Of a stretch of 64,000 nt of DNA, positions 46,532-55,680 are shown one piece after another (the stretch's first letter is position 1; each line of letters begins with the position of its first letter). The DNA comes from Saprospiraceae bacterium (GTDB lineage: Bacteria > Bacteroidota > Bacteroidia > Chitinophagales > Saprospiraceae), in assembly GCA_016709995.1 (NCBI GenBank), contig JADJLQ010000001.1, forward strand, positions 902,001 to 966,000, written 5' to 3'. The position numbers were made by a program, and so were the translations under genes. The notes beneath the pieces were generated by a model. It ran no database searches. It was given only the letters and a program-made list of their open reading frames with translations, and was not told where the DNA came from.

Positions 46532-47575
46532 ATGAATTTTACACAAATACTCTTCATACAATGTATTTTAATAGCCAGCGTTGGCATGGAATTTCAGAGT
46601 CAACCCGATCCAATTTGGATTGACACAGATATAGGAATTGGTAAATTAAATAAAGATGTCGATGACGGCATAGCACTTATCATGGCGTTAAAATCTCCAA
46701 AGGTTGATATCCGGGGTATCAGCCTGGTAGGGAACACTGATTATGGATATAAGATCTGCATGCGACTAATTCAATGGTATCATGACTCACCTATAAAAAT
46801 CCCTGTTTGTAAAGGCGCCCGGAATTCAGACGATTCAGAGACTGAAAATCAAGCAGTCAGGTCAATGGCGGAGGCATTGAGCCATGAAAAAATGACCATT
46901 ATTGCGCTAGGCCCCTTGACTAATATCTCCCATCTATTAATAGCACATTCTGAATTAAAATCCAACATCATAAAAATCATCTGGTGTGGTGGAAGATCTC
47001 CGAATACACATTTTAAGCCTGGTTCCGGGAAGGTTTCTGTCTGTGATTGTAATTTTGATCATGACGATGCTGCAGCTCAGGTAGTAATAAACACTGGTGT
47101 GCCTGTGATTTTAGCAGGTTATGAGGCTGCTGAAAATATCTATCTGTCAGCTGAGGACATACTACCGCTCAAAACAAGCACGTATCCAGGTGATCAATGG
47201 GTCTATCAGCAACTAAAAAGTTGGCAAAATCTCTGGTCTATATTTTTAAATTCCAAATCAGGATTTATACCATTTGATGCAGTCACCATGGGGTGTTTTT
47301 TATATCCCGAGTTGACACTCACTCAATCACAAGTACCAGTACACATAACGGTCATGAAAAATGATACTCCCTGGCGATTGTTTAAGCCTGAAAAAAAATA
47401 TTTACTTGCTGCTTCAGGCCTACCGTCTTCGCATAAGGTTGATTTTTGCGCAGAGACTCTGACAGGCATGAAGGCTGAAATTCTAAAGTTATTAATTTGT
47501 CCCCCTCCTAAACAGCAAGATGATCATGATTCAAGTTTTTTGACCGGTATCGACCCTATCACAATAATAAAATGA
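46532..47575 (+). CDS. Exported inosine-uridine-preferring nucleoside hydrolase family protein
   Basis: Nucleoside hydrolase of 347 residues, cleaving the N-glycosidic bond of nucleosides. The calcium-binding aspartates of the family are visible in IWIDTDIG and KDVDDGIALIMAL, with ISLVGNTD, ALGPLTNI and a late FIPFDAVTMG segment supporting the fold. An N-terminal hydrophobic leader (about 4-20) suggests export to the periplasm, as in some Bacteroidota homologues. The insertion between the first and second Asp is a little longer than in typical DTDPGxDDA proteins, so specificity is uncertain. Confidence 0.85.
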   Translation: MNFTQILFIQCILIASVGMEFQSQPDPIWIDTDIGIGKLNKDVDDGIALIMALKSPKVDIRGISLVGNTDYGYKICMRLIQWYHDSPIKIPVCKGARNSDDSETENQAVRSMAEALSHEKMTIIALGPLTNISHLLIAHSELKSNIIKIIWCGGRSPNTHFKPGSGKVSVCDCNFDHDDAAAQVVINTGVPVILAGYEAAENIYLSAEDILPLKTSTYPGDQWVYQQLKSWQNLWSIFLNSKSGFIPFDAVTMGCFLYPELTLTQSQVPVHITVMKNDTPWRLFKPEKKYLLAASGLPSSHKVDFCAETLTGMKAEILKLLICPPPKQQDDHDSSFLTGIDPITIIK

Positions 47576-47645
47576 TTAAAAACCAGGGCTTATGGTCTTC
47601 CCAAAAAAAATGATTCTTTTTTTTTAAACACTCAAACTATAGTTT

Positions 47646-48449
47646 ATGATACAAACATTAGCTGATCTTCAACCCATCATATTATTTGGGTTGTTGATTA
47701 CATTCTACAGCATTGAAAATCTTATCCCATATCTGGCAAAACCAGCCAACAAAAAGCAACACGATATCCACAATTTTATCCTGACCATAATATCCATTGT
47801 AGTGAATGGTTTAGTTGGAATAGCGGTTATATCCACAGTAATCTATACATCAGATCATCAATTAGGGTTATATAATCAAATTTTTTTACCCGCACCAATC
47901 GAAATTTTGGGGAGCATCCTGCTCTTAGACTTTGGCAGCTACCTCAACCATCATTTGTTACATAGGGTCCCCTTCCTTTGGCGTATTCACAGGGTACATC
48001 ATTCCGATCCAGGTCTCAATACCTCGTCATCCCTACGATTTCATCCATTAGAGGTGATCTATTCTCAAGGAATCTATGTTTGCATTGCGATCGTAGTATT
48101 TGGCGTCTCGATGACTTCATTTATTCTCTATAGCACCCTGGGGCTGGTATTTGTCATTATTCAACACGCCAACCTCAAATTTCCAAATTGGATAGAAAGA
48201 TATGGCCGATATATATTTTCTACTCCGGGCTGGCATAAAATTCACCATTCAAACGAACAGTATCTTACCGACAGCCATTATGGAGACATTTTCACCTTTT
48301 GGGACAGGATATTTGGCACCTGGCACAAAAAAACTCCTGAAGAGATAAAGTATGGTCTTACAGAATTTGATGGTGTTAAAAGTCAACGGGTTGGTTATTT
48401 GCTTAGATCACCATTTATGGATATGGCATCACCAGGAAATAGTGATTAA
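47646..48449 (+). CDS. Sterol desaturase / fatty acid hydroxylase family membrane protein
   Basis: Di-iron membrane oxidase of 267 residues with several hydrophobic helices (about 10-30, 42-66, 86-100, 140-165). The histidine clusters that bind the iron pair are in order: HHLLH (102-106), HRVHH (115-119), and GWHKIHHSNEQY with SHYGD further on. The family hydroxylates or desaturates sterols, fatty acids or other lipids; bacterial members may act on sphingolipids, carotenoids or hopanoids, and no partner gene indicates which. It starts 70 bases after the nucleoside hydrolase. Confidence 0.88.
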   Translation: MIQTLADLQPIILFGLLITFYSIENLIPYLAKPANKKQHDIHNFILTIISIVVNGLVGIAVISTVIYTSDHQLGLYNQIFLPAPIEILGSILLLDFGSYLNHHLLHRVPFLWRIHRVHHSDPGLNTSSSLRFHPLEVIYSQGIYVCIAIVVFGVSMTSFILYSTLGLVFVIIQHANLKFPNWIERYGRYIFSTPGWHKIHHSNEQYLTDSHYGDIFTFWDRIFGTWHKKTPEEIKYGLTEFDGVKSQRVGYLLRSPFMDMASPGNSD

Positions 48450-48936
48450 AGGGGTTTATAACTATTAATCCTGCTTCAAATTCGAACCTTATGTACATTC
48501 TTAGGAGAATAGCCATTTATATAAATAATTGGCGCATATTTTAACTATATCTACGCTTACTAAATCAACTTATATTAGGGGTGTGGATTCGGCCAATTTA
48601 ATGATTTGCTTATTTGGTACAGGATTGGATTAATTAGCACAAGGTATTGATAGTCAATTTTATGATATCATTTTACAGTTTTCGCTAATGCTTATAAACC
48701 ATGAATTTGTATAAGCGTTTATAAATTTGTTTATAAAAAATAGATTGGTTTAAATTTTCTAGCCTTCCCGTGAATAAATCCTGGTCAGCTGGTATCATGG
48801 CCTCCTCAATTTAATTCGGTGATCAAAAGTTGTATCGAAAGGATTGATCTTCTGTCATCCCTTTCAATCTAAAATTGCAAATTAGGCGATTTGCTATAGC
48901 ATAAAACCCAAAAAGTTAAAATTTGGCACAATTTCT
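48450..48936. other. 487-base A/T-rich intergenic region
   Basis: No gene is supported. Visible features are a 7-base inverted repeat (GCTTATA at 48690-48696 with TATAAGC at 48710-48716) and repeated GTTTATAAA motifs around 48715-48740. No promoter element or RNA structure is convincing. Confidence 0.4.
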
Positions 48937-49296
48937 GTGATACACGGATTCGTGGTAAACATAGAAGCTATTAATCGGAAACATATCATTAAGACGGACT
49001 GTCTGTACCGTGTAGGTTATGGGTTGAAATCCAGGTTGTTAGATTTTAACAATGGAATATTTTACCTGGAAGTCATTTTTGGGAGCCGGTGGCATAATAA
49101 CTATTCTGCTACGGTGTACGAACTAGCCCACTGCTGGAAAGATAACAACCCCGAGCTGGAAATGGCCCAGGGTTGTAAAGTGTTTATTATCGATGGTCGT
49201 AAAGAACCTGAGAAAATAGAGCTCCACCAATCTGGCATTCGGGTAGACTATGATGCCCGCAAAGGCATACTTTTTCCCCCATTTACTCTCAATTAA
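48937..49296 (+). CDS. Hypothetical small protein
   Basis: Frame of 119 residues beginning with GTG at 48937. No ATG lies nearby in frame, so the start is uncertain. It looks protein-like: an N-terminal beta strand (GFVVNIEAINRKHIIKT), a central aromatic/charged part (FYLEVIFGSRWHNN), Cys in AHCWKDN and AQGCKV, and a polar end. No family, signal or membrane segment is recognised. It stands alone between a long spacer and a convergent small secreted-protein gene. Confidence 0.5.
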   Translation: MIHGFVVNIEAINRKHIIKTDCLYRVGYGLKSRLLDFNNGIFYLEVIFGSRWHNNYSATVYELAHCWKDNNPELEMAQGCKVFIIDGRKEPEKIELHQSGIRVDYDARKGILFPPFTLN

Positions 49297-49340
49297 AGTA
49301 ATATTATCCTTTTTGGAGGATACCACTCTCCTATCTTTTC

Positions 49341-49661
49341 TTACAATCTCAAGATGATACCGAGAAGACTTTTGTGTCGATGTCGTCTGTACCTGTGATG
49401 ATCATTGCGATCACACTCATTTCTACGATATTCAGGCCGTCTCGATTTGTATCGATCATTTCTGTACCTATCCCCATCTCTATCATTGTAATGGTGTCGG
49501 GAGTCATTATGATACACATGTCCGCGATGCGGAGTATAGCGATTAGGATGCCGTTGTTCCAGACGATCATTTCGGTAATAAGCCTGGCCGTTGCTGGCCA
49601 TGGGGATCAAAGTACAGTAGAAAGCAATGAGTGAGATACCAAGTGTTTGTTTTAGATACAT
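49341..49661 (-). CDS. Small secreted Arg/His/Asp-rich protein
   Basis: 106 residues: a signal peptide (about 5-25, ending SNGQ) followed by a very biased tail in which Arg, His, Asp, Asn and Tyr dominate, with repeated RHxYNDRDGDR-like and YRNDRY stretches. No hydrophobic core is visible, so the mature part is probably unstructured, and it may bind metal, polyanions or the cell wall. Although low in complexity, the signal peptide and preserved frame argue for a real gene. It is near another secreted low-complexity gene on the same strand. Confidence 0.6.
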   Translation of the reverse strand: MYLKQTLGISLIAFYCTLIPMASNGQAYYRNDRLEQRHPNRYTPHRGHVYHNDSRHHYNDRDGDRYRNDRYKSRRPEYRRNECDRNDHHRYRRHRHKSLLGIILRL

Positions 49662-49757
49662 AGGCTATAAATAAATTTTTGGTTAAAAAAATAAAGTTAG
49701 GTGAATATGTACCAGCTGTATTTTAATGCCAGGTTAAAGGCAATTAATTAAATTAAC

Positions 49758-49791
49758 AAAAAAAGCCCTGAACACGATTAGTGACCAGGGC
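49758..49791 (-). terminator. Rho-independent terminator (minus strand)
   Basis: Read on the minus strand, GCCCTG (49786-49791) pairs with CAGGGC (49765-49770) across a 15-base loop and is followed by a run of seven T. It lies 27 bases past the stop of the Gly/Gln-rich secreted-protein gene and should end its transcript. Confidence 0.85.
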
Positions 49792-49818
49792 ACAATTAAA
49801 TGCAGAAAGTATGATTAT

Positions 49819-50466
49819 TTACTTCTTCTCCTCAGGAGATTTTTGAAGTTTTTCATTTTGTTTGTGCGGCATAGCATCTGGTCTTTGACTTCGAAATGAT
49901 TTCATTTTATTCTGAAGCATTTCTTTTTCTTTAAGATCCATGACACCATCTTTCCAGATCTGCTCTTTGAGCGCCTTAAGCTCAGGATTTGGCTGTCGCA
50001 TGCCCCGACCCTGAGCGCCCTGATGCTGAAAACCTCTACCTTCAAATTGATTGCCTCCAGCTCCTGGTCTGTTCCATTGGTTGCCTCTGCGACCCTGGCC
50101 TTGGAAATTATTTTCAAATCGCTGACCATGATATCCCTGGCTGAAGCGTCCTGCTTTAAAACCTTGACGGTACATATAGCTGTCTCTAAAGTTCTGAGGT
50201 CCCTTGAAGTCGCCACCGTGGAAAGATCTTCCTTGAAAGCTTTGTTTACCTCCGAAATGCGGACGGGTGCTATCCCCACGGCGACCAAAGCGGTCAGCCC
50301 CTGTATGGTCATTGGATTGATCTGACTTGTTTTGGCTTCTTTGTTCTAATTTATCTTTTTTTGCAGTCTTGCCAGCCTGATCATTGCTCTGCGCCATCAT
50401 TGGAGCATATAGCGCCAAGGAAAAGAGGGTCATCAAAGCCATTGAGTTTAAAAATTTGTTTTTCAT
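49819..50466 (-). CDS. Secreted Gly/Arg/Gln-rich low-complexity protein
   Basis: 215 residues with a signal peptide (about 6-25, ending PMMAQ). The mature protein is low in complexity and rich in Gly, Arg, Gln and Phe, with many short GRxF, FQGQGR and GGNQFEGRGF units. The end (about 165-200) is a predicted helix with ELKALKEQIWKDGVMDLKEKEM. The repeat pattern is reminiscent of disordered or self-associating proteins. No family is recognised. The frame is intact and a clear terminator follows, so it is a real gene. Confidence 0.65.
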   Translation of the reverse strand: MKNKFLNSMALMTLFSLALYAPMMAQSNDQAGKTAKKDKLEQRSQNKSDQSNDHTGADRFGRRGDSTRPHFGGKQSFQGRSFHGGDFKGPQNFRDSYMYRQGFKAGRFSQGYHGQRFENNFQGQGRRGNQWNRPGAGGNQFEGRGFQHQGAQGRGMRQPNPELKALKEQIWKDGVMDLKEKEMLQNKMKSFRSQRPDAMPHKQNEKLQKSPEEKK

Positions 50467-50655
50467 TTTTTTATTTATTTGTTATACCTGATAGACGAGA
50501 CAAACCGCGGTTAGTTTAATCCAAAAGATGATCTGGTTTGTTTAATAGACAGATCATTGATATCAATAGACAACTAAGGTTGCGGACCAGTCACTCTCTC
50601 ACTGTGAACTAATGCATGACAAACCTGAATTCTCGAATTTGCTCAAGCCTTTTCT

Positions 50656-50663
50656 TACCTTTG
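50656..50663 (+). promoter_or_regulatory. Candidate -7 promoter box for leuS
   Basis: TACCTTTG, matching TAnnTTTG, lies 6 bases before the ATG at 50670. Transcription would start at or next to that ATG, which argues for it rather than the in-frame ATG at 50616 and suggests a leaderless or nearly leaderless mRNA. Confidence 0.5.
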
Positions 50664-50669
50664 CACGAT

Positions 50670-52811
50670 ATGGAATTTAATTCGGCTGAAATAGAAAAGA
50701 AATGGCGTTCTTATTGGGAAAAGAACCAAATTTATAAAGTACCCAATGGTAGAAACAAACCAAAATACTATGTATTGGACATGTTTCCTTATCCTTCAGG
50801 TGCAGGCTTGCATGTGGGGCACCCCCTGGGTTATATTGCTTCTGATATTTTCTCCAGATACAAACGGATGCAGGGATTTGAGGTATTGCACCCAATGGGC
50901 TTTGATTCATTTGGTTTGCCTGCAGAACAGTATGCAATTCAAACAGGGATTCATCCGGCATTGTCGACCAATGAAAACATCAAACGATATCGCCAGCAAC
51001 TTGACAATATCGGGTTTAGTTATGATTGGAGCAGGCAAGTGAGCACCAGTGATCCGACTTTTTATAAATGGACGCAATGGATATTTATCCAGCTGTTTGA
51101 GCATTGGTATGATCAGAATACTAATACTGCCAGGCCAATATCAGAATTGCAGAAAATATTTTCAGAGTCAGGCAATCTCAAAATCAATACCGCGCATTCT
51201 CCGATAGCCAATTTTTCCAATGATGAATGGAATGCCTACTCTAAAAAGACACAGAGTGATGTCCTGATGAATTATCGCTTGGCCTATCGCAAAGAGGCTT
51301 TTGTCAATTGGTGTGAGGCCCTGGGTACCGTACTGGCCAATGATGAGATCAAAGACGGAGTCTCCGAACGCGGAGGCCATCCCGTGGAAAAGAGACCTAT
51401 GACTCAATGGTTTTTAAGGATCACTGCCTATGCCGCGCGATTGCTCAATGACCTGCAGGAGGTTGACTTTAGTGACTCCATGAAAATCATGCAGTCTAAT
51501 TGGATCGGCAAGTCCACTGGAGCCCAAGTATTTTTCAAAATAGACGGACACGAAGATCATCTGGAGATTTATACGACCAGGGCGGATACTATCTATGGAG
51601 CCACCTTTATGGTCATCGCTCCAGAACATGACCTGGTACCTCAAATCACCACTCGGGAGCAACGAACTGACATCGATGCGTACTTAAAATATGTGGGGTC
51701 CAGATCAGAAAGAGATCGAATGGCTGAGGTCAAGGAAGTCAGTGGGGCTTTTACGGGAGCTTATGCCATCAATCCTTTTAACCAGGAAAAGATACCCATC
51801 TGGATAGCAGAGTATGTACTAAAAGATTATGGTACCGGTGCGATCATGGCAGTGCCAGCCGATGATTCGAGGGATATGGCTTTCGCCAAAAAGTTTCAAT
51901 TACCTATAGTCGAGATCATCGATAAATCAATGTACCCCGGCGCAACGATTGAAGACAAGCTAGGAAAAATGATTAATTCAGATTTTCTCAATGGCATGGA
52001 AGTGATGGATGCTATCGACGAGATCAATGGTAGATTGGAAAAAATGGGCATCGGCAAAAAGCAGATCAACTATAAAATGAGAGATGCCAACTATTCCCGC
52101 CAGCGATATTGGGGCGAACCTTTCCCGATCATCTACGATAAGGACGGCATACCATATACTTTGGAAGAAAAAGACTTGCCACTGCTCCTCCCAGACCTGG
52201 ACGATTTTAAACCTACGACGAATGGAAAAGCTCCACTAGCCAAACTGCACGACTGGACTCACCTAGCCAATGGATATACCCGGGAGACTGACACCATGCC
52301 GGGCTTTGCAGGATCTTCGTGGTATTTTTTAAGGTATATGGACCCACACAACGCAGATGCTTTTGCCAGCAGGGAAGCTATACAATACTGGCAGGATGTA
52401 GATCTGTATGTGGGTGGCACGGAGCATGCTGTTGGACATCTTTTATATTCAAGGTTTTGGCACAAGTTTCTATTTGACCTGGGCTATACGGTCACTAAAG
52501 AGCCGTATAAAAGATTATTAAACCAAGGCAAAATTCAGGGTATTTCAGAATCAATTTATAAAAAGAAAGATTTGGAAAATGGTCTGCATGTTTTCTATTC
52601 AAAAGAATTGGTGATTGATCCTGAAGATAAGGATTTTATCACGCTTCCTGTACCAATAGACTTTGTGCAGGATTATGGCAGCATGAAATCTTTTTTAAAT
52701 GCTTCCGGCATCAAAAATATATTGAGTTTATGCCCGCTTATGCAAGCGCACTCTTTAGAACTGGTTCAGGTGATTATACCGCGCTTGATTTTCCAGCGGA
52801 TGCCAAAATGA
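50670..52811 (+). CDS. leuS: Leucyl-tRNA synthetase, N-terminal fragment (frameshifted)
   Basis: Charges tRNA-Leu with leucine. This part covers the class I catalytic core and the editing domain: the HIGH-type signature in PYPSGAGLHVGHPLGY (about residues 39-54), HPMGFDSFGLPAEQYAI, the CP1 editing region (TTRADTIYGATFMVIAPEH, GTGAIMAVPADDSRD) and QRYWGEPFP. The start at 50670 (MEFNSAEIEKKW) fits the family; an ATG at 50616 would add a non-conserved leader and lies upstream of a promoter-like box. The frame is lost at the five-A run 52713-52717, after which the last 30 or so residues are out of frame. With three one-base corrections the gene spans 50670-53512 and would encode 947 residues, normal for LeuRS. 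Confidence 0.92.
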   Translation: MEFNSAEIEKKWRSYWEKNQIYKVPNGRNKPKYYVLDMFPYPSGAGLHVGHPLGYIASDIFSRYKRMQGFEVLHPMGFDSFGLPAEQYAIQTGIHPALSTNENIKRYRQQLDNIGFSYDWSRQVSTSDPTFYKWTQWIFIQLFEHWYDQNTNTARPISELQKIFSESGNLKINTAHSPIANFSNDEWNAYSKKTQSDVLMNYRLAYRKEAFVNWCEALGTVLANDEIKDGVSERGGHPVEKRPMTQWFLRITAYAARLLNDLQEVDFSDSMKIMQSNWIGKSTGAQVFFKIDGHEDHLEIYTTRADTIYGATFMVIAPEHDLVPQITTREQRTDIDAYLKYVGSRSERDRMAEVKEVSGAFTGAYAINPFNQEKIPIWIAEYVLKDYGTGAIMAVPADDSRDMAFAKKFQLPIVEIIDKSMYPGATIEDKLGKMINSDFLNGMEVMDAIDEINGRLEKMGIGKKQINYKMRDANYSRQRYWGEPFPIIYDKDGIPYTLEEKDLPLLLPDLDDFKPTTNGKAPLAKLHDWTHLANGYTRETDTMPGFAGSSWYFLRYMDPHNADAFASREAIQYWQDVDLYVGGTEHAVGHLLYSRFWHKFLFDLGYTVTKEPYKRLLNQGKIQGISESIYKKKDLENGLHVFYSKELVIDPEDKDFITLPVPIDFVQDYGSMKSFLNASGIKNILSLCPLMQAHSLELVQVIIPRLIFQRMPK

Positions 52812-53416
52812 ATACACTTGGAGAACTTGCCAAAATGTCCAAATCACTCTACAATGTGATCAACCCTGATGCGGTCGTGGCAGAGTATGGTGCTGACTGC
52901 TTTCGGTTGTTTGAAATGTTTCTCGGGCCACTGGAGCAATCCAAACCCTGGGACACAAGGAGTATAGATGGTGTGGGCAAATTTGTACGGCGTCTTTGGG
53001 CTATGTTTTACACCGAAGGTATCTTGACTGTCTCTGACGACCCTGCTTCAATGGATGAACTGAAAATATTACATAAGGGTATCAAAAGAATCTCGGATGA
53101 TATCGAACGGTTCTCGTTCAATACCTGTGTGTCCCAGTTTATGATCGTACTCAATGAGCTCAAATCAAGTAATTGCAATAAGCGGGAGATATTAGATCCA
53201 TTGGTCCGATTGATTGCACTTTTGCACCTTTCATCGCAGAAGAGCTTTGGGAGAGCCTGGGGCATGGAACTTCAGTGCATTTGGCCGGCTTTCCTCAAGC
53301 AGAAGCAGCATACCTTGTCGAAAGCAGCATCACCTATCCTATCTGTGTCAACGGTAAAAAACGGGGCACTTCAGAATATCCGGCTGATGCGGACCCAAAG
53401 GCCCTCGAGAACATGA
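52730..53416 (+). CDS. leuS: Leucyl-tRNA synthetase, middle fragment (frameshifted)
   Basis: This continues the leuS frame from before 52730 (KYIEFMPAYASALF is readable just upstream of and across the apparent ATG). It holds the second class I signature KMSKS in LAKMSKSLYNVINPD and the conserved LFEMFLGPLEQSKPWDT. The anticodon-binding helical domain follows, up to REILDPLVRLIA. The frame is then lost at 53219, where one C appears to be missing; the true frame continues as PFAPFIAEELWESLGH. Residues after that point in this frame are spurious. Confidence 0.88.
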   Translation: MPAYASALFRTGSGDYTALDFPADAKMNTLGELAKMSKSLYNVINPDAVVAEYGADCFRLFEMFLGPLEQSKPWDTRSIDGVGKFVRRLWAMFYTEGILTVSDDPASMDELKILHKGIKRISDDIERFSFNTCVSQFMIVLNELKSSNCNKREILDPLVRLIALLHLSSQKSFGRAWGMELQCIWPAFLKQKQHTLSKAASPILSVSTVKNGALQNIRLMRTQRPSRT

Positions 53417-53512
53417 CCCTGCAACTTGATTTCGTTCAGAAATGGTTAGAAGGCAACACACCTAAAAAAAGTAATCGTAGTACCAGGAAAAATGATCAAT
53501 ATAGTGATGTAA
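53275..53512 (+). CDS. leuS: Leucyl-tRNA synthetase, C-terminal fragment (frameshifted)
   Basis: The coding frame actually resumes from about 53220 and reads VHLAGFPQAEAAYLVESS, then YPICVNGKKRG, typical of the LeuRS C-terminus. At the seven-A run 53464-53470 an extra A again shifts the frame; with six A the end reads PKKVIVVPGKMINIVM and stops at 53510-53512, as expected for bacteroidotal LeuRS. The uncorrected frame runs on to 53526 with a non-conserved tail. Confidence 0.85.
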
Positions 53513-53545
53513 AAGCTGCTAGTTGAAAAACGAATTTTTAGCTAC

Positions 53546-54127
53546 ATGAAATCATTATTATTCGCAACACAGAATCAAAACAAAGTACTGGAGATACAAG
53601 CTGCTTTGCAAGGTCTGTATATCATCAAGTCGTTAGACGAAGTAGGTTTTAAGGGTGAACTGATGGAACCTTTTGACACTTTTGAAGAAAATGCAGCTGT
53701 CAAAGCCAGGCAAGGGTATGATATATTCGGTCTGCCCTGTTTTGCAGAAGACGCAGGACTGGTGATTGAAGCTTTAGACGGCCGACCGGGGGTGATGAGT
53801 GCACGTTATGCAGGAGAACAAAAAAATCCGAAGGATAATATCGATCGTGTATTGAAAGAACTAACTGAAAAAACTGATCGTCAAGCCTATTTTATCGCGA
53901 TCATCGCATTTTATGATGGAGTTAAAACCTATTTTTTTGATGGAAGAATTGATGGACAAATATTAAGGGATTGCCAGGGTCAGGAGGGATTTGGATATGA
54001 TCCTATTTTCCGACCCGATGGCTACGAGCTCAGCTTTGGGGAGATGCATCTTGATCAAAAAAAACTAATGAGTCATCGTGGCATCGCGGTTAGAAAATTC
54101 ATATCCTGGCTAAAGAATCAATCCTGA
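53546..54127 (+). CDS. rdgB: Non-canonical purine NTP pyrophosphatase RdgB/HAM1
   Basis: House-cleaning enzyme of 193 residues that hydrolyses dITP/ITP and XTP to monophosphates. Signatures: FATQNQNKVLEIQ at the N-terminus, TFEENAAVKA, the catalytic Asp in CFAEDAGLVIEAL, PGVMSARYAG, and GFGYDPIFRPDGY with the later MSHRGIAVRKF. It follows the corrected leuS stop by 33 bases on the same strand and may be co-transcribed. Its 3' end overlaps the convergent deacylase gene by 10 bases. The reading frame is intact, unlike those of its neighbours. Confidence 0.95.
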   Translation: MKSLLFATQNQNKVLEIQAALQGLYIIKSLDEVGFKGELMEPFDTFEENAAVKARQGYDIFGLPCFAEDAGLVIEALDGRPGVMSARYAGEQKNPKDNIDRVLKELTEKTDRQAYFIAIIAFYDGVKTYFFDGRIDGQILRDCQGQEGFGYDPIFRPDGYELSFGEMHLDQKKLMSHRGIAVRKFISWLKNQS

Positions 54128-55635
54128 TTTTTCTTTAATACCCTTCCGTACCTTACTTCTGATATCATATCTCCCTCCTTGGCAATTCTGCCATTGATCA
54201 TCACCAGGTCAAATCCGCTAGCCAGTTGGTAAGGATTTTCGTAGGTAGCATTTGCCTTCACTTTTGTGGGATCGAATATAAGAAGGTCTGCTACAAAGCC
54301 TGGTTTTAAAAATCCTCTGTCTTTCAGTCCAAGGGTCCTAGCTGACAATCCTGTCATTTTATAAATGGCTTCCTGCAATGAAATCGCTTTTCTTTTAAAG
54401 ACAAATTCTTCAATGATTTTCGCAAAAGTGCCATAACCTCTTGGGTGTCTCATCCCCGGACTTCCATCCGAACATACCATTACTTTTGAAGACTGCAGGA
54501 GCCGCTGTTGTAATTCTTCATTCATGACAAAATAAGCGCCACTGGCTCCTTCGGGACCGATCTCATCTACCAATATTTCAGCGAACGGTTTGTATTGGGC
54601 CAAAGCCACTTCAGCCAGGCTTTTGCCGGCATACTTACCCGTGCCAAACAAAGTAGCCTCCGGACCATTTCTTTTATTGACTTTCGCAGTTACATAATCT
54701 AATAATTCGGATCTCCTGGTCAGTCGTATACTGTCATAATCTACCGGGGCAAGTGCCCAGGATGGAAATACGATGCCGATGCCTGTGTAACTGGCAGTAT
54801 ACGGATAGAGATCTGCGCTGAGTTGCATGGCATTAGGATGTCGTTCAATAAGTTGTAACAATTGCTCAGCTCTTTCGACGCCTTTGCCATATACATCTTT
54901 AAAATGAGCGATGTGCACTTTACAATATCGACCCTGATCGAGTAATTCATTAATGGAAGATTCCAGTGCCTCATCATCTTCATTACGCATATGGGACATG
55001 AGGATACCGTCATATTGCCCAACTACTTTTGCCAGTGCCAGTAGTTCGGCGGCTTGAGCATAAGTGCCTGGGACATATTCGAGTCCAGTGCTCATACCAA
55101 AACTACCTGCACGCATCCAATCCTCCAGTTGTGAGACCATTTTATGTATTTCTAAAGAATCAGGGACCCTTTTAAATTTGACTCCGGTTAAAAACCTTAG
55201 AGTCCCATGTCCGCCTAACACCGCAATGTTTACGCCAGGCCTCGCTTTCATCACTTCAGTATACCAGGATGAAAGGTCCTGGTACATAGGTCCATCACCG
55301 TCTTGTCCAAGCACAATGGAGGTGACGCCCATAGCGATAAAGTTTTTAAATTCTGGTGCGGCTATCGGGTCCCCGTGGGCATGTGTATCGATAAAACCCG
55401 GGGTCACTATCTTGCCGGCGGCATCTATGATCCTGCTTTGTTTCGACTTAAGGTGCTTTTTAATTTTAACGATCTGTCCTGCATCATTAATGAGAATATC
55501 TTGCTTACCGGGCTTGTGATCAATACTGCCATCGTACACAACCCCATTTTTGATCAATATGCTTTGGGCGGCAAGATGATCTGCATTCATCAGGTGCAGC
55601 ATGCCAACAAGTAACCATCTAAGACATGATTTCAT
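54118..55635 (-). CDS. Exported N-acyl-D-amino-acid deacylase-like amidohydrolase
   Basis: Amidohydrolase-superfamily enzyme of 505 residues from the ATG at 55635 (a TTG at 55653 is less likely because the signal peptide starts MKSCLRWLLVGML). Metal-binding motif PGFIDTHAHGDP (about residues 85-96), HGTLRFLTG, the FGMSTGLEYVPGTYA segment, MSHMRNED, KVHIAHFKD and MVCSDGSPGMRHPRGYG match the D-aminoacylase/dihydroorotase-like group. It probably releases D-amino acids from N-acyl forms in the periplasm; urease-like or dipeptidase activity on D-residues is an alternative. It fits the D-amino-acid theme of the 12-14 kb genes but is far from them. Confidence 0.88.
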   Translation of the reverse strand: MKSCLRWLLVGMLHLMNADHLAAQSILIKNGVVYDGSIDHKPGKQDILINDAGQIVKIKKHLKSKQSRIIDAAGKIVTPGFIDTHAHGDPIAAPEFKNFIAMGVTSIVLGQDGDGPMYQDLSSWYTEVMKARPGVNIAVLGGHGTLRFLTGVKFKRVPDSLEIHKMVSQLEDWMRAGSFGMSTGLEYVPGTYAQAAELLALAKVVGQYDGILMSHMRNEDDEALESSINELLDQGRYCKVHIAHFKDVYGKGVERAEQLLQLIERHPNAMQLSADLYPYTASYTGIGIVFPSWALAPVDYDSIRLTRRSELLDYVTAKVNKRNGPEATLFGTGKYAGKSLAEVALAQYKPFAEILVDEIGPEGASGAYFVMNEELQQRLLQSSKVMVCSDGSPGMRHPRGYGTFAKIIEEFVFKRKAISLQEAIYKMTGLSARTLGLKDRGFLKPGFVADLLIFDPTKVKANATYENPYQLASGFDLVMINGRIAKEGDMISEVRYGRVLKKNQD

Positions 55636-55680
55636 GAGAGCAAAATAAGCCAAGACAGTCTATTTTGCTTAAGTTTTTTT

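Noticed and set aside
48470..48490. TTCAAATTCGAACC resembling a tRNA T-arm
   Set aside because: No acceptor stem, anticodon arm or CCA-compatible end could be built around it.
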